Assembly (NCBI RefSeq): GCF_028867935.1
Contig: NZ_JAPQNS010000001.1
Span: 1,550,001-1,614,000, forward strand
DNA: 64,000 bases
Direction of reading: 5' to 3'
From: Flavobacterium sp. SUN052
Lineage (GTDB): Bacteria; Bacteroidota; Bacteroidia; Flavobacteriales; Flavobacteriaceae
The notes under the pieces were generated by a model. The model was given only the letters and a program-made list of their open reading frames with translations, did no database searches and was not told where the DNA came from. Below are positions 1 through 9,711 of this stretch, piece after piece (the first letter of the stretch is position 1; the number at the start of each line of letters is the position of its first letter). The translations under genes and the position numbers were made by a program.

Positions 1-20
1 TTGTGCGGGGTTCTTCTTAT

Positions 21-281
21 TTACCCGTAAACGTCTTTACGGTCTCCAACTTGTAAGACTTCAACGGTTAATATGTTGTCTTCAACGCCATAAATAATAC
101 GATAATCGCCAGTACGAACTCGATAGAGGTTTTTAAAGCCTTTTAGCTTCTTACATTGCTCAGGGCGAGGATCATCTGCTAAGTGGGCGATCGTTTCTCT
201 AATCCGCAGGATAGCACTGATTGGAAGTTTGAGTAATTCTTTTTCGGCAGATTTCGTAATAACGACAGTGCACTTAGCCAT
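21..281 (-). CDS. RelE/ParE-family toxin of a type II toxin-antitoxin pair
   Basis: An 86-residue basic protein with the RelE/ParE layout: an N-terminal lysine-rich helix region (KSAEKELLKLP), a middle segment ending in KKLKGFKNLYRVRTGDYRIIY, and a terminal beta strand with VGDRKDVYG. The R-x-G-D-Y-R-I-I-Y stretch is the family signature. Proteins of this fold act as ribosome-dependent mRNA nucleases or as gyrase poisons; which one cannot be told here. The reading frame could begin 10 codons earlier, but the ATG at 281 overlaps the stop of the upstream antitoxin gene by 8 bases, the usual coupling in such operons, so I chose it. Confidence 0.85.
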   Translation of the reverse strand: MAKCTVVITKSAEKELLKLPISAILRIRETIAHLADDPRPEQCKKLKGFKNLYRVRTGDYRIIYGVEDNILTVEVLQVGDRKDVYG

Positions 282-465
282 CAGTCGTTTTAGCTTGTAA
301 GACTCGCTCAAAAACTAAATTAAACTCTTCTTTAGGCTCGTTTTTACGGCTTTCGGCTTCCAACCCGTCCAGAAAATCTTCGATTTCTTCGCCGTATGTT
401 TTTAAGTCAATGACAATGGCGGTTCGATCGCCATTCTCATCTATCATATAATTAATACCTCTCAT
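274..465 (-). CDS. Antitoxin partner of the RelE/ParE-type toxin
   Basis: A 63-residue acidic protein (many Glu and Asp) immediately upstream of, and overlapping by 8 bases, the RelE/ParE-like toxin gene. It begins with a short YMIDENGDRTAIVIDLKTYGEEIEDFLDGL segment typical of small antitoxins that pair with RelE toxins, followed by a disordered-looking tail that would wrap the toxin. A second in-frame ATG seven codons in (MIDENG) is an alternative start. Assignment comes mainly from size, charge and gene order; the DNA-binding fold is not clear by eye. Autoregulation of the operon is expected for the family. Confidence 0.7.
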   Translation of the reverse strand: MRGINYMIDENGDRTAIVIDLKTYGEEIEDFLDGLEAESRKNEPKEEFNLVFERVLQAKTTDG

Positions 466-501
466 CGGTAGAACTTTTTTGTGAAATTACATTTATTCAG
501 C

Positions 502-1209
502 TTACGCCACAGCCCGCGCTATGAGTTGTTGAGCAATGGGCAGCAATGTTTCTTCTTCGGGGTATGGGTGTTCGCTTTCGAGCCGGTAGGTAGCCGGATT
601 GGGCAAGTGCGCGTATCGACGAATCAGGTCGAGCTTGAGCGACTCAAAAGGAGTTGTGAGCCCACGCCGAACACGATCGACAAACTGGAACCGGACTAGT
701 CTACCACCCGGTACCCGGTCGGCGTAGAGTGTTAGGTTAAATTGGTAAATAGCTGTTTCGTAGCCCCGCTTAAAATGAAGGAACAGGTATCCTTCTGCGG
801 GTTTGATGGGCAACAGACCAACAGGCTCAAGTGTCAGGGTAGCGGCAATATCCTGCCAAAGTTGCTGCCCTTCTGTCAGCATCTGGTTAAATCGTGGCAG
901 AGCAAAATCAATTATGGAATCCATTTCGGCCATAAATGGGTCGTCCGCATGCTCAGATTTATATTCAATTCGGGGTGGTGGACCGCTAATTCCAGACACT
1001 CGCTTGGGAAAGGCCGAGTTAAGCGTACCTTTGCCCCGCCGAAAACAAAGGCTTGATTCGTAGTGGTTGCGCAGTTCGGGAATATCAGGGCAGAGTTTAC
1101 GGTCATCGAATCGTTTCCGAACAGCCTGTAAATAAGCCAAAACGACATATTTTTTGTACTCGGCATCAATCCAGTCCCGTGTTAGCCAATCAGCATCTAG
1201 TGTATTCAT
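502..1209 (-). CDS. Conserved-looking hypothetical protein, about 235 residues
   Basis: I do not recognise a family. The protein is soluble, without signal peptide or membrane segment, and rich in aromatic and charged residues. Its first 90 residues look helical (repeated Trp/Tyr in DADWLTRDWIDAEYKKY), and the second half looks beta-rich (GYLFLHFKRGYETAIYQFNLTLYAD). The frame is open to 1308 through a non-conserved Cys-rich extension; I placed the start at the ATG at 1209 because the downstream sequence has normal composition. It is divergent from groES with about 240 bp between them. No function is proposed. Confidence 0.6.
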   Translation of the reverse strand: MNTLDADWLTRDWIDAEYKKYVVLAYLQAVRKRFDDRKLCPDIPELRNHYESSLCFRRGKGTLNSAFPKRVSGISGPPPRIEYKSEHADDPFMAEMDSIIDFALPRFNQMLTEGQQLWQDIAATLTLEPVGLLPIKPAEGYLFLHFKRGYETAIYQFNLTLYADRVPGGRLVRFQFVDRVRRGLTTPFESLKLDLIRRYAHLPNPATYRLESEHPYPEEETLLPIAQQLIARAVA

Positions 1210-1451
1210 GAGTAGTGAGCGACTTGTTGCGATGGGATAATTTATGGCATTAACGCCGAAACACCAACTTTTGTATGCCATTTTCTGGCAGTCTCCATCG
1301 AAATTCACTCTGTTCGTTCAAAACGCTTTATCCGAAGCGTAAGACTGCAATTTTGACAGGCTTGCTTAACTGGCACAACATTTGGTAATCGGGCAGTGTC
1401 ATACTAATCGGTGTATAACCAATTTTTAATAACCTTAATCACATTCCTGTC

Positions 1452-1748
1452 ATGACAACAGCGATGGAAGACGTACAAGTGAACGTAAAACCCCTGGCAG
1501 ACCGCGTGCTCGTAGAAGCAGCACCGGCTGAAGAAAAAACGGCTTTCGGGATCATTATTCCGGACACGGCCAAAGAAAAACCCCAACGTGGCACAGTAGT
1601 AGCGGTTGGCAATGGCAAAAAAGACGAGCCGCTGACCGTTCAGGTAGGCGATACGGTTCTCTACGGCAAATATGCCGGCACAGAGATCACAGTGGAAGGC
1701 AAAGAGTATTTGATCATGCGCGAATCCGACATCTTCGCTATCCTTTAA
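1452..1748 (+). CDS. groES: Co-chaperonin GroES (Hsp10)
   Basis: A 98-residue protein of the usual GroES length. It has the N-terminal [11 protein letters not shown] strand, the mobile loop region ([27 protein letters not shown]) that contacts GroEL, and the closing [26 protein letters not shown] segment. It caps GroEL rings and encloses folding substrates in the cytoplasm. groEL follows 118 bp downstream on the same strand. No CIRCE element (TTAGCACTC and its inverted partner) is visible upstream, so HrcA control is not supported by the sequence. A few extra N-terminal residues (MTTAMEDVQ) leave the exact start between two ATGs open. Confidence 0.97.
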   Translation: MTTAMEDVQVNVKPLADRVLVEAAPAEEKTAFGIIIPDTAKEKPQRGTVVAVGNGKKDEPLTVQVGDTVLYGKYAGTEITVEGKEYLIMRESDIFAIL

Positions 1749-1751
1749 TTT

Positions 1752-1837
1752 AAATGATGAATCGGTACGCCGAGCGGATAAGCGATAAATAGTTTGCCTG
1801 CCAGACATTTATCCTTCATGCCGTTTCTTCATCATTT
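1752..1837 (+). repeat. 10-bp inverted repeat in the groES-groEL spacer
   Basis: AAATGATGAA at 1752-1761 is matched by its exact reverse complement TTCATCATTT at 1828-1837. The 66-nt loop holds further ATAAAT/ATTTAT-like pieces. The 118-bp gap is long for this operon; the hairpin may tune the groES to groEL transcript ratio or stability. No T-run follows, so it is not a standard terminator. Confidence 0.4.
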
Positions 1838-1848
1838 ATCATTCATAA

Positions 1849-3504
<1,656 letters not shown>

Positions 3505-3524
3505 TTCCCTGATGTAAAGTTTAT

Positions 3525-3562
3525 AAAAACGCCCCCGGTCGAGAAACTGGGGGCGTTTTTTT
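3525..3562 (+). terminator. Rho-independent terminator of groES-groEL
   Basis: AAAAACGCCCCC at 3525-3536 pairs perfectly with GGGGGCGTTTTT at 3549-3560 across a 12-nt loop, and a T-run continues to 3562. It starts 21 bp after the groEL stop. The A-run on the left arm means it could also work for the convergent PhyH gene. Confidence 0.93.
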
Positions 3563-3585
3563 GTGGGTATTGAGTGAGCGTTGTA

Positions 3586-4323
3586 CTATACATCCAAAAT
3601 ATGCCTTCCTGCTTCACCGATACGCTCTGATGTTTCCTGGGTTATATATTTCTTTTGATCAATTTGCTGGGGCTGATCTCTCGTACAAAAATAGCTATGG
3701 ATGCTACGTCGGTCGTGGGCTGTTTGATTGGTTGTTCCGCCGTGCCACACGTGTGAGTTGAAAATAAATACCGAACCGGCGGGGGCAATGATCCGAATTT
3801 CATCGGGATGCTTGTCGTTAGGATCTGCCATGCCTTCATCAGGTAAAACGCTCGATTTGTGCGTTTTAGGGACAATGCGGGTGGAACCGTTATGCTCGGT
3901 AAAATCATCTAACAGCCAGATACTATTACAGACTTTGTAGGTGTTATCAACAGCCGCATTTTTCCAATCGACATGAAGCTTTTGATGCCCTTTACCAGGT
4001 TTTGCCGCCCGATAATTGAGCGACGACAATTTGTAGTGCGTCCCTAAAACGGCTTCAATGCCAGCCAACACCCGGGGATGCGTGTAAAACACATCGAAAA
4101 TCGGCCCTTTATTAACCAAATCCGCCAATCGGTCTGCACCCTCCTCTTTTGGATGGCGGATATATTTTGACTCTGCTAGTTCCGCGCCTGCATTGTCGCC
4201 TTCGACTTGCATTAATTCAGCCAGACGATCGTTGACTTGACTGACTTGTGCTGGGGTCAATAATTGGCCCAAATCGAGATAACCGTAAGTATCTAAAAAA
4301 TCAATTTCCTGTTCGGTAAGCAT
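3586..4323 (-). CDS. Phytanoyl-CoA dioxygenase (PhyH) family oxygenase
   Basis: A 245-residue Fe(II)/2-oxoglutarate-dependent oxygenase. The metal facial triad is visible as His117 and Asp119 (KLHVDW) plus His194 (SHVWHGG), with a likely 2-oxoglutarate-binding Arg near 205 (DRRSIHSYF). The TRIVPKTHK segment is also typical of PhyH proteins, which hydroxylate or halogenate diverse small molecules. The substrate cannot be inferred. It is convergent with groEL, and divergent from the VOC gene with its own promoter. The ATG at 4323 follows a good promoter box by about 30 nt. Confidence 0.88.
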   Translation of the reverse strand: MLTEQEIDFLDTYGYLDLGQLLTPAQVSQVNDRLAELMQVEGDNAGAELAESKYIRHPKEEGADRLADLVNKGPIFDVFYTHPRVLAGIEAVLGTHYKLSSLNYRAAKPGKGHQKLHVDWKNAAVDNTYKVCNSIWLLDDFTEHNGSTRIVPKTHKSSVLPDEGMADPNDKHPDEIRIIAPAGSVFIFNSHVWHGGTTNQTAHDRRSIHSYFCTRDQPQQIDQKKYITQETSERIGEAGRHILDV

Positions 4324-4354
4324 ATGAAGGTATAGTAAGCGTAGAATGATTAGG

Positions 4355-4381
4355 CAAACCTAAAAGTGGACGCGAGTACAA
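4355..4381 (-). promoter_or_regulatory. Predicted Bacteroidota-type promoter of the PhyH gene
   Basis: On the minus strand, TAGGTTTG (plus-strand 4355-4362) fits the TAnnTTTG -7 consensus, and TTG (4379-4381) lies 16 nt upstream as a -33 box, one short of the usual 17-23 range. The ATG is 31 nt beyond the -7 box. Confidence 0.5.
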
Positions 4382-4415
4382 TTTTCCTTATTTTCGGCCA
4401 AACCAATTACGTCGC

Positions 4416-4805
4416 ATGCTTCAACTCAACCAGGTTCATCACATTGCCATTATTTGCACCAACTACGCCGTTTCAAAACAATTTTACACCGATGTGCTGG
4501 GACTCACAGTCATTCAGGAAGTGTTCCGCGAGGAACGACAATCGTACAAGCTCGATCTGGCGCTGAACGGCCATTACATCATCGAGTTGTTCTCTTTTCC
4601 CAACCCACCCAGCCGCCCCTCCCGACCTGAAGCCGCCGGTCTGCGCCATCTGGCTTTTGCCGTCGATGATATTCAGGCAACTATCAATACGTTGCACACG
4701 CACAATGTGGAGGCCGAGCCCATACGGATCGATGAATTAACCGGTAAGCAGTTCACGTTCATTGCCGACCCCGATGGTTTGCCTATTGAATTTTATGAGC
4801 AGTAA
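4416..4805 (+). CDS. VOC (vicinal oxygen chelate) family metalloprotein, glyoxalase-like
   Basis: A 129-residue protein with the two beta-alpha-beta-beta-beta modules of the VOC fold. Likely metal ligands are visible: His8/His9 (VHHIAI), Glu57 (YIIELF), His78 (LRHLAF) and Glu125 (PIEFYE). It resembles the small lactoylglutathione lyase-like proteins often named GloA2 or SMU1112c-type, though substrate specificity is not readable from sequence. It is divergent from the PhyH gene (92-bp gap). A hairpin with a T-run ends the transcript, so it is probably monocistronic. Confidence 0.88.
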   Translation: MLQLNQVHHIAIICTNYAVSKQFYTDVLGLTVIQEVFREERQSYKLDLALNGHYIIELFSFPNPPSRPSRPEAAGLRHLAFAVDDIQATINTLHTHNVEAEPIRIDELTGKQFTFIADPDGLPIEFYEQ

Positions 4806-4826
4806 TGGCAATGGCAGGTCTCTATA

Positions 4827-4867
4827 ATAAACCATAATTGGGTTAATATATATTATGGTTTATTTTT
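4827..4867 (+). terminator. Probable terminator of the VOC gene, overlapping the next promoter
   Basis: ATAAACCATAAT at 4827-4838 is perfectly complementary to ATTATGGTTTAT at 4852-4863, with a 13-nt loop and Ts to 4867. The hairpin is AT-rich and therefore weak. It overlaps the promoter of the downstream TonB_C gene, so a regulatory role is an alternative. Confidence 0.6.
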
Positions 4868-4868
4868 G
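4838..4868 (+). promoter_or_regulatory. Predicted promoter of the first TonB_C gene
   Basis: TTG at 4838-4840, a 20-nt spacer, then TATTTTTG at 4861-4868 matches the Bacteroidota -33/-7 consensus. Transcription would start around 4873-4876, which excludes the in-frame TTG at 4866 as a start and supports the ATG at 4896. Confidence 0.72.
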
Positions 4869-4895
4869 GCTCACTATTGTAGCCACACTAAACAA

Positions 4896-6356
4896 ATGAG
4901 CAGAGCCTTAGCACTTCTCTTTTTACTGGTAGCTTTTGCGACAAATGCTCAACAACCTGCTTACCACGATTTTGAAGTTCACCAACCCGCCGAACCACAT
5001 GGTGGACTGAACTTACTGCATCAGTTTATAACTGTGAATATCCGCAAGCCATTTATGGCGCAGGTGGCCAACACCAAAGGACTGGTGATCGTGCAGGGTG
5101 TGGTAGAGCCCGATGGCCAAGTTACGGAGATATCCCTGGTTCGTTCGTTGCGACCTGACTGTGACCGTGAGGCCATTCGGGTGTTTTCGCTGTTCACTGC
5201 CTGGAAACCCGCTCAGAAAGACGGGAAAGCAGTCCGACAACTGGTTACACTCCCGATACAGTTTGGACATAACGAGCCAGTACAGTACCAACTTGGCCTT
5301 GCTACGCGCTATTATGACGCTAATCTTAGTGTTGTCGGCGCATCCGATTCATTGGCTGTAATACGGTCGGACGTTCCTACCGATACGCTTGGTTTTCCAA
5401 CAGGCGACCTGACGCTTTTTAAACGCAAAGGCGGTAAATGGAAGAAAGAAACGACTATCCTTTTTGCACGGGAGCCTTACAAAGCCGGAGGAACGTTGCT
5501 TATTCACCGGTTACCTAACCTCTCGGCGTTTGGACCCGTATATCACCTCAGCCGAGAGGGCGTTCTGCTTTCGAATTATGTACAATCACCCGACGGAACT
5601 GTCGGGTTGAGACTTGATCGGAACGCCAGGGGAATGGTTATTAAACGCACCGAACCGATAAATAGCCGAATAATAGAAACCACCTGGTACGCCAACGGGC
5701 AGTTGAAGTCCGTTATGGCTACAGCAAGTCATCAGGATCAGCCGGTCAAGTCTTTACCTGAGCAGGTTCTGACCTATTGGGACAGTACGGGGGTTCAGCT
5801 TATCAGCGATGGCAATGGCACCATAACGCACCATTACCCTGTCAATTCAGCAGCTAATCCTAAACTTCAGACGATGCTGATAAAGCAAGGAGTTTACGAG
5901 AAAGGACTGAAACAGGGACGATGGATGGGTGGCTACGTGGATGGATCGTATTGGGAGGAGGAATTCTACGATAAAGGCCAGCTACAGGTGGGTCGATTTA
6001 CGCACATAGGCAAGTCAGATACCGTGATGTATTCGCCAACCGAACGTCCACCCCAGTTTGTTACGGGTATCTCGGGATTAAACCAGTTTATAGCCAGAAA
6101 CCTTAATCCGGAAGTAGCCCAAAAGGCGGGTGTGCACGGTTGGGTCCAAGTTCGCTTTGTTGTAAATACAGACGGTAAACTAAGCGATATTGTCATTCAA
6201 CGGGGTTTGCACCCGGCTGCTGACGAGGAAGCAATACGCATTGTGAAAGCCATGAATGGTAACTGGCCCAACCGCTGGAATCCGGGCCTTCGGAATGGGT
6301 ATCCGGTTAAGATGACTTATACATTACCCATCCCGTTCGGTACAAATCAACTGTAA
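4896..6356 (+). CDS. Secreted protein with two TonB C-terminal-like domains, copy 1
   Basis: About 486 residues, starting with a Sec signal peptide (MSRALALLFLLVAFATNAQQ). A TonB_C-like module lies near residues 38-125 (GLVIVQGVVEPDGQVTEISLVRSLRPDCDREAIRVF) and a second at the C-terminus, about 390-482. Between them is a MORN-like or antitoxin-like stretch with the pattern YEKGLKQGRWMGGYVDGSYWEEEFYDKGQL. TonB_C domains in TonB contact outer-membrane receptors, but these proteins lack the usual N-terminal membrane anchor and proline-rich spacer, so energy transduction is unlikely; a periplasmic or surface scaffold role is inference. The next gene is a paralogue, a clear tandem duplication. Confidence 0.8.
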   Translation: MSRALALLFLLVAFATNAQQPAYHDFEVHQPAEPHGGLNLLHQFITVNIRKPFMAQVANTKGLVIVQGVVEPDGQVTEISLVRSLRPDCDREAIRVFSLFTAWKPAQKDGKAVRQLVTLPIQFGHNEPVQYQLGLATRYYDANLSVVGASDSLAVIRSDVPTDTLGFPTGDLTLFKRKGGKWKKETTILFAREPYKAGGTLLIHRLPNLSAFGPVYHLSREGVLLSNYVQSPDGTVGLRLDRNARGMVIKRTEPINSRIIETTWYANGQLKSVMATASHQDQPVKSLPEQVLTYWDSTGVQLISDGNGTITHHYPVNSAANPKLQTMLIKQGVYEKGLKQGRWMGGYVDGSYWEEEFYDKGQLQVGRFTHIGKSDTVMYSPTERPPQFVTGISGLNQFIARNLNPEVAQKAGVHGWVQVRFVVNTDGKLSDIVIQRGLHPAADEEAIRIVKAMNGNWPNRWNPGLRNGYPVKMTYTLPIPFGTNQL

Positions 6357-6362
6357 CTCAGA

Positions 6363-6393
6363 TTTGCGCTACTATCTATTTTCCCTATTTTTG
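6363..6393 (+). promoter_or_regulatory. Predicted promoter of the second TonB_C gene
   Basis: TTTG at 6363-6366, a 19-nt spacer and TATTTTTG at 6386-6393 form a near-ideal Bacteroidota promoter, 25 nt before the ATG at 6419. The two tandem paralogues therefore each have their own promoter rather than forming a simple operon. Confidence 0.75.
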
Positions 6394-6418
6394 AATACTA
6401 TTTTAGCCTTTATAATCA

Positions 6419-7870
6419 ATGAACCACACCCTAATTCTTGCCTTGTTGCTGGTAGCTTTCACGGCTCACGCTCAACAAACGGCTTACACCAACTTTGAGG
6501 TACAACAAGCAGCTGAACCACAAGGAGGCTTTCAGGCCCTAAATCAGTTTGTAGCTGTCAATCTCCGCAAACCGTTTCTGGCTGAGGTGGCCAACAAAAA
6601 GGGAATGGTCATTCTTAAAGGCGTAGTCGAACCCGACGGTCGCATCGCCGAGGTGTCGGTAATCCGATCCCTTCGGCCTGATTGCGACCTGGAGGCCATG
6701 CGTGTCTTCTCACGCTTCAACGCCTGGAAACCCGCCCAGAAAGACGGCAAAGCGGTCCGACAACAAGTGACGTTCCCCATTCAGTTCAGAGGCAACGAGC
6801 CCGTTCTCTATGAGAATGGTATTGCCATTCGGTATTTCAACAACGCCTTTCAGGCAGTAGCCTCGCCCGATTCAGCTGTCATTCGCTTTGAAACGCCTAC
6901 CGATACATTGGGAATTCCAACGGGTAATCTCGTTTTCTTTAAACGTGACAACAAAAAATGGAAAAAAGATGGCGAAATGGAGTTTTTTCGAAACCCGGTC
7001 CGCAGGCCGATGGGTAAGGAACCAGTTTTTAGTGTTGGGCACCGCGACGCTACCTACAAGTCGTTTGGTTCCGTTTATACAGTCGATAAACAAGGCGGTA
7101 TTATTGAGGAGCGGGTTTATAATCTCGACCGAAAACTGATCCATTCCCTAACCCGAAATGCAGCTTTACAAGTCACACGCCTTGAAACCCTAGACGATGG
7201 TCAGACAACCGTCAATACCTGGTACAACAATGGCCAGTTGAAATACAAAATGATTCATCCCCAGTATATTGGCAGCAAAACCTTACCCGATCAAATGCTT
7301 GTTTTTTACGATAGCACGGGTACGCAGGTGGTCAGCGAAGGTAACGGACAGGTGACCATGCAGGAGCGGGTTCGTTCAGCGATCGACACCAATCGATACT
7401 CCGTTTTTACAGAACAGGGACTTTACGCGAAGGGGTTGAAACAAGGCCGCTGGACCGGTCAGCAGGCTGATGGTTCGCATTGGTACGAAGAACAGTATGA
7501 CAAAGGTGTGTTGACAGTGGGGAGATCAACCTACATCGGGCAATCTGACACGCTTACATACAATCAGCCGGAACAACAGCCTGAATTCAAGGGTGGTATG
7601 CAAGCGCTGAGCCAGTTTTTAGCCAGTAATATCCGATACCCAGCAGAGGCTCAGCGAGCCCGCGCACAGGGTCGGGTCTTTGTGAGCTTTGTGGTCTGTC
7701 AGGATGGTAGCCTATGTGACTTCGACGTGTTGAAAGGGTTTCATCCTGCCGCTGATGCCGAGGCCTTGCGCGTTGTAAAAGCTATGAGCGGGCAGTGGAA
7801 ACCAGGGATTCAACGAGGTCGGCCGGTGAGAGTAAAATATAACCTGCCTATCAATTTTGCCTTGAACTGA
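6419..7870 (+). CDS. Secreted protein with two TonB C-terminal-like domains, copy 2
   Basis: A 483-residue paralogue of the preceding gene, aligned almost end to end by eye. It has the signal peptide MNHTLILALLLVAFTAHAQQ, the same N-terminal TonB_C module (KGMVILKGVVEPDGRIAEVSVIRSLRPDCDLEAMRVF), the same central GLYAKGLKQGRWTGQQADGSHWYEEQYDKG segment, and a C-terminal TonB_C module with the canonical form GGMQALSQFLASNIRYPAEAQRARAQGRVFVSFVV. The C-terminal module here keeps the usual 'YP..A...G..G.V.V.F.V' pattern better than copy 1, which has NPEVAQKAGVHG. Role unknown; exported to the periplasm or cell surface. Confidence 0.8.
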   Translation: MNHTLILALLLVAFTAHAQQTAYTNFEVQQAAEPQGGFQALNQFVAVNLRKPFLAEVANKKGMVILKGVVEPDGRIAEVSVIRSLRPDCDLEAMRVFSRFNAWKPAQKDGKAVRQQVTFPIQFRGNEPVLYENGIAIRYFNNAFQAVASPDSAVIRFETPTDTLGIPTGNLVFFKRDNKKWKKDGEMEFFRNPVRRPMGKEPVFSVGHRDATYKSFGSVYTVDKQGGIIEERVYNLDRKLIHSLTRNAALQVTRLETLDDGQTTVNTWYNNGQLKYKMIHPQYIGSKTLPDQMLVFYDSTGTQVVSEGNGQVTMQERVRSAIDTNRYSVFTEQGLYAKGLKQGRWTGQQADGSHWYEEQYDKGVLTVGRSTYIGQSDTLTYNQPEQQPEFKGGMQALSQFLASNIRYPAEAQRARAQGRVFVSFVVCQDGSLCDFDVLKGFHPAADAEALRVVKAMSGQWKPGIQRGRPVRVKYNLPINFALN

Positions 7871-7896
7871 TTCCTGCATTCCCCATCCAAATTCCG

Positions 7897-7904
7897 TACT
7901 TTTG
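7897..7904 (+). promoter_or_regulatory. -7 promoter box of gcvT-comB
   Basis: TACTTTTG fits TAnnTTTG, 8 bp before the gcvT ATG, which would give a very short leader. No TTG box sits 17-23 nt upstream. Confidence 0.45.
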
Positions 7905-7912
7905 CGGGCATT

Positions 7913-9004
7913 ATGACCCTAAAACAAATCCCGCTCCATCACATTCATCAGCAACTGGGAGCCAAGATCATGCCATTCGCGGGCTACGAAATGCCCGTTC
8001 GTTACTCCTCAGACCTCGACGAACATCATGCTGTGCGCAACGCAGTGGGCATTTTCGATGTTTCGCACATGGGTGAGTTTATTTTGAAAGGCCCCGATGC
8101 CTGTGCACTGATCAGTCGCGTGTCGGCTAACGATCCCGCGCTGTTGTTCGATGGTAAGGTTCAGTATAGCTACCTGCCCAATGAGCAGGGCGGTATTGTT
8201 GATGACTTGTTGGTATACCAGATCAGTCCAATTGAGTTTATGCTGGTGGTAAATGCCTCGAACATCGACAAAGACTGGGATTGGATTAATCAATATGTTG
8301 GCGATCTGGATGTAGAACTCGTGAACGTTTCAGACGATATGTGCCTTTTCGCCGTTCAGGGACCTCTTGCCGCGAAAGCACTTGAATCGTTGACGCCAGC
8401 AAAACTGGATTCGATGTCCTATTACACCTTCGAGAAAACCGACTTTGCTGGTCAGGCTAACGTGATCGTCTCAGCAACGGGTTATACCGGAGCCGGTGGT
8501 TTTGAAATTTACGTATCTAATCACCAGGCCGAACACGTCTGGAACGCCATAATGGAAGCTGGTGCTCCCTACGGCATTAAGCCAATTGGTTTGGGTGCCC
8601 GCGATACGCTTCGGCTCGAAATGGGATTCTGTCTGTATGGTAACGACATTACCGATAACACCTCCCCTATTGAAGCAGGCCTGGGCTGGGTAACCAAGTT
8701 CACGCACGACTTCACCAATTCTGATACCTTCAAGCAGCAGAAAGAAGCAGGTGTTCTCCGAAAACTTGTTGCTTTCGAACTAATTGACCGGGGCATTCCT
8801 CGCTCCCACTACCCCCTTTGTACGGCCGATGGAACCGTAGTCGGCGAAGTGACCTCCGGCACACAGTCGCCTACCCTCGGCAAAGGCATCGGCATGGGTT
8901 ACGTGCCAACGGCACTCGCCAAACCAGGCACTGAACTCTTTGTACAGGTCCGCGACCGTCTGCTGAAAGCGCAGGTCGTTAAATTACCGTTCGTTAAGAA
9001 ATGA
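7913..9004 (+). CDS. gcvT: Aminomethyltransferase, T-protein of the glycine cleavage system
   Basis: A 363-residue protein of normal GcvT length. The N-terminus LHHIHQQLGAKIMPFAGYEMPVRYSS, the folate-binding-site segment GIFDVSHMGEF, the middle SATGYTGAGGFEIYVS motif and GLGARDTLRLEMGFCLYGNDI are diagnostic. It transfers the aminomethyl carbon from H-protein to tetrahydrofolate, releasing ammonia. The gcvH and gcvP genes are not in the window, so the system is dispersed. The stop overlaps the comB start by four bases (ATGA), so the two are translated as a coupled pair. Confidence 0.97.
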   Translation: MTLKQIPLHHIHQQLGAKIMPFAGYEMPVRYSSDLDEHHAVRNAVGIFDVSHMGEFILKGPDACALISRVSANDPALLFDGKVQYSYLPNEQGGIVDDLLVYQISPIEFMLVVNASNIDKDWDWINQYVGDLDVELVNVSDDMCLFAVQGPLAAKALESLTPAKLDSMSYYTFEKTDFAGQANVIVSATGYTGAGGFEIYVSNHQAEHVWNAIMEAGAPYGIKPIGLGARDTLRLEMGFCLYGNDITDNTSPIEAGLGWVTKFTHDFTNSDTFKQQKEAGVLRKLVAFELIDRGIPRSHYPLCTADGTVVGEVTSGTQSPTLGKGIGMGYVPTALAKPGTELFVQVRDRLLKAQVVKLPFVKK

Positions 9005-9711
9005 AAAATATAGACGTCTGTCTGACTCCCGAGCTCCTGCATTTACATACGATCGACAACACCATTGTGGTAGTAGCAGATGTGTTTCGGGCTACTTCCT
9101 GCATGGTAACTGCCTTTGCATATGGGGTAGAGAGTATTATCCCGGTAGCCACTGTAGAGGAGTGCCGCGACTTGCAACGGCGGGGGTATCTGGCTGCGGC
9201 AGAGCGCAATGCCAGTAAAGTAGAAGGTTTCGATCTCGACAATTCGCCGTTCAGCTACATGGATGAACGCCTTCGCGGTTCAGCGGTTGCTATGACCACC
9301 ACCAACGGAACACTGGCCATTACTAAGTCACGTTCGGCGGTGAAAGTACTGGTAGGATCGTTCCTGAATCTGGATGCCATTGTGACCTATCTGAAATCAC
9401 AGTCGTACGATGTGATGGTGTTATGCGCGGGCTGGAAAGGCCGATTCAATCTGGAAGATACGCTCTTTGCGGGTGCCCTTGTAGAACGGCTGAAGGACAC
9501 GTACATGATGGCCGAAGATAGCACTATTATGGCTTGGCGCCTTTACTGTCAGGGCCAAGACAACCTGATCCAGTACTTAGCGAACTCCTCCCATATTCGA
9601 CGTCTGCAACGCCTTGGTATTCAGAAAGATATTTCTTATTGTTTACAACACGACCTCTACGACGTAGTGCCTGTATTGCGGGGAAATGCCTTGGTTAACA
9701 TGGGGCGGTAA
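9001..9711 (+). CDS. comB: 2-phosphosulfolactate phosphatase family protein (ComB)
   Basis: A 236-residue protein with the ComB family features: VVADVFRATSCMVTAFAYGVESIIPVATVEE near the start, the DNSPFSYM segment, GSAVAMTTTNGTLAI in the middle, and CAGWKGRFNLEDTLFAGALVERL. Characterised members hydrolyse 2-phosphosulfolactate in coenzyme M biosynthesis; a bacterium like this is not expected to make coenzyme M, so the true role here is open. It is coupled to gcvT by an ATGA overlap. Its 3' end overlaps the convergent Uma2-like gene by 17 bp. Confidence 0.9.
   Translation: MKNIDVCLTPELLHLHTIDNTIVVVADVFRATSCMVTAFAYGVESIIPVATVEECRDLQRRGYLAAAERNASKVEGFDLDNSPFSYMDERLRGSAVAMTTTNGTLAITKSRSAVKVLVGSFLNLDAIVTYLKSQSYDVMVLCAGWKGRFNLEDTLFAGALVERLKDTYMMAEDSTIMAWRLYCQGQDNLIQYLANSSHIRRLQRLGIQKDISYCLQHDLYDVVPVLRGNALVNMGR

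Noticed and set aside
1309..1451. Search for a CIRCE operator before groES
   Set aside because: No TTAGCACTC or its inverted partner is present in the 143 bp.
4866..4895. TTG start adding ten residues to the first TonB_C protein
   Set aside because: It lies inside the predicted -7 promoter box, upstream of the transcript start; the ATG at 4896 begins the signal peptide.
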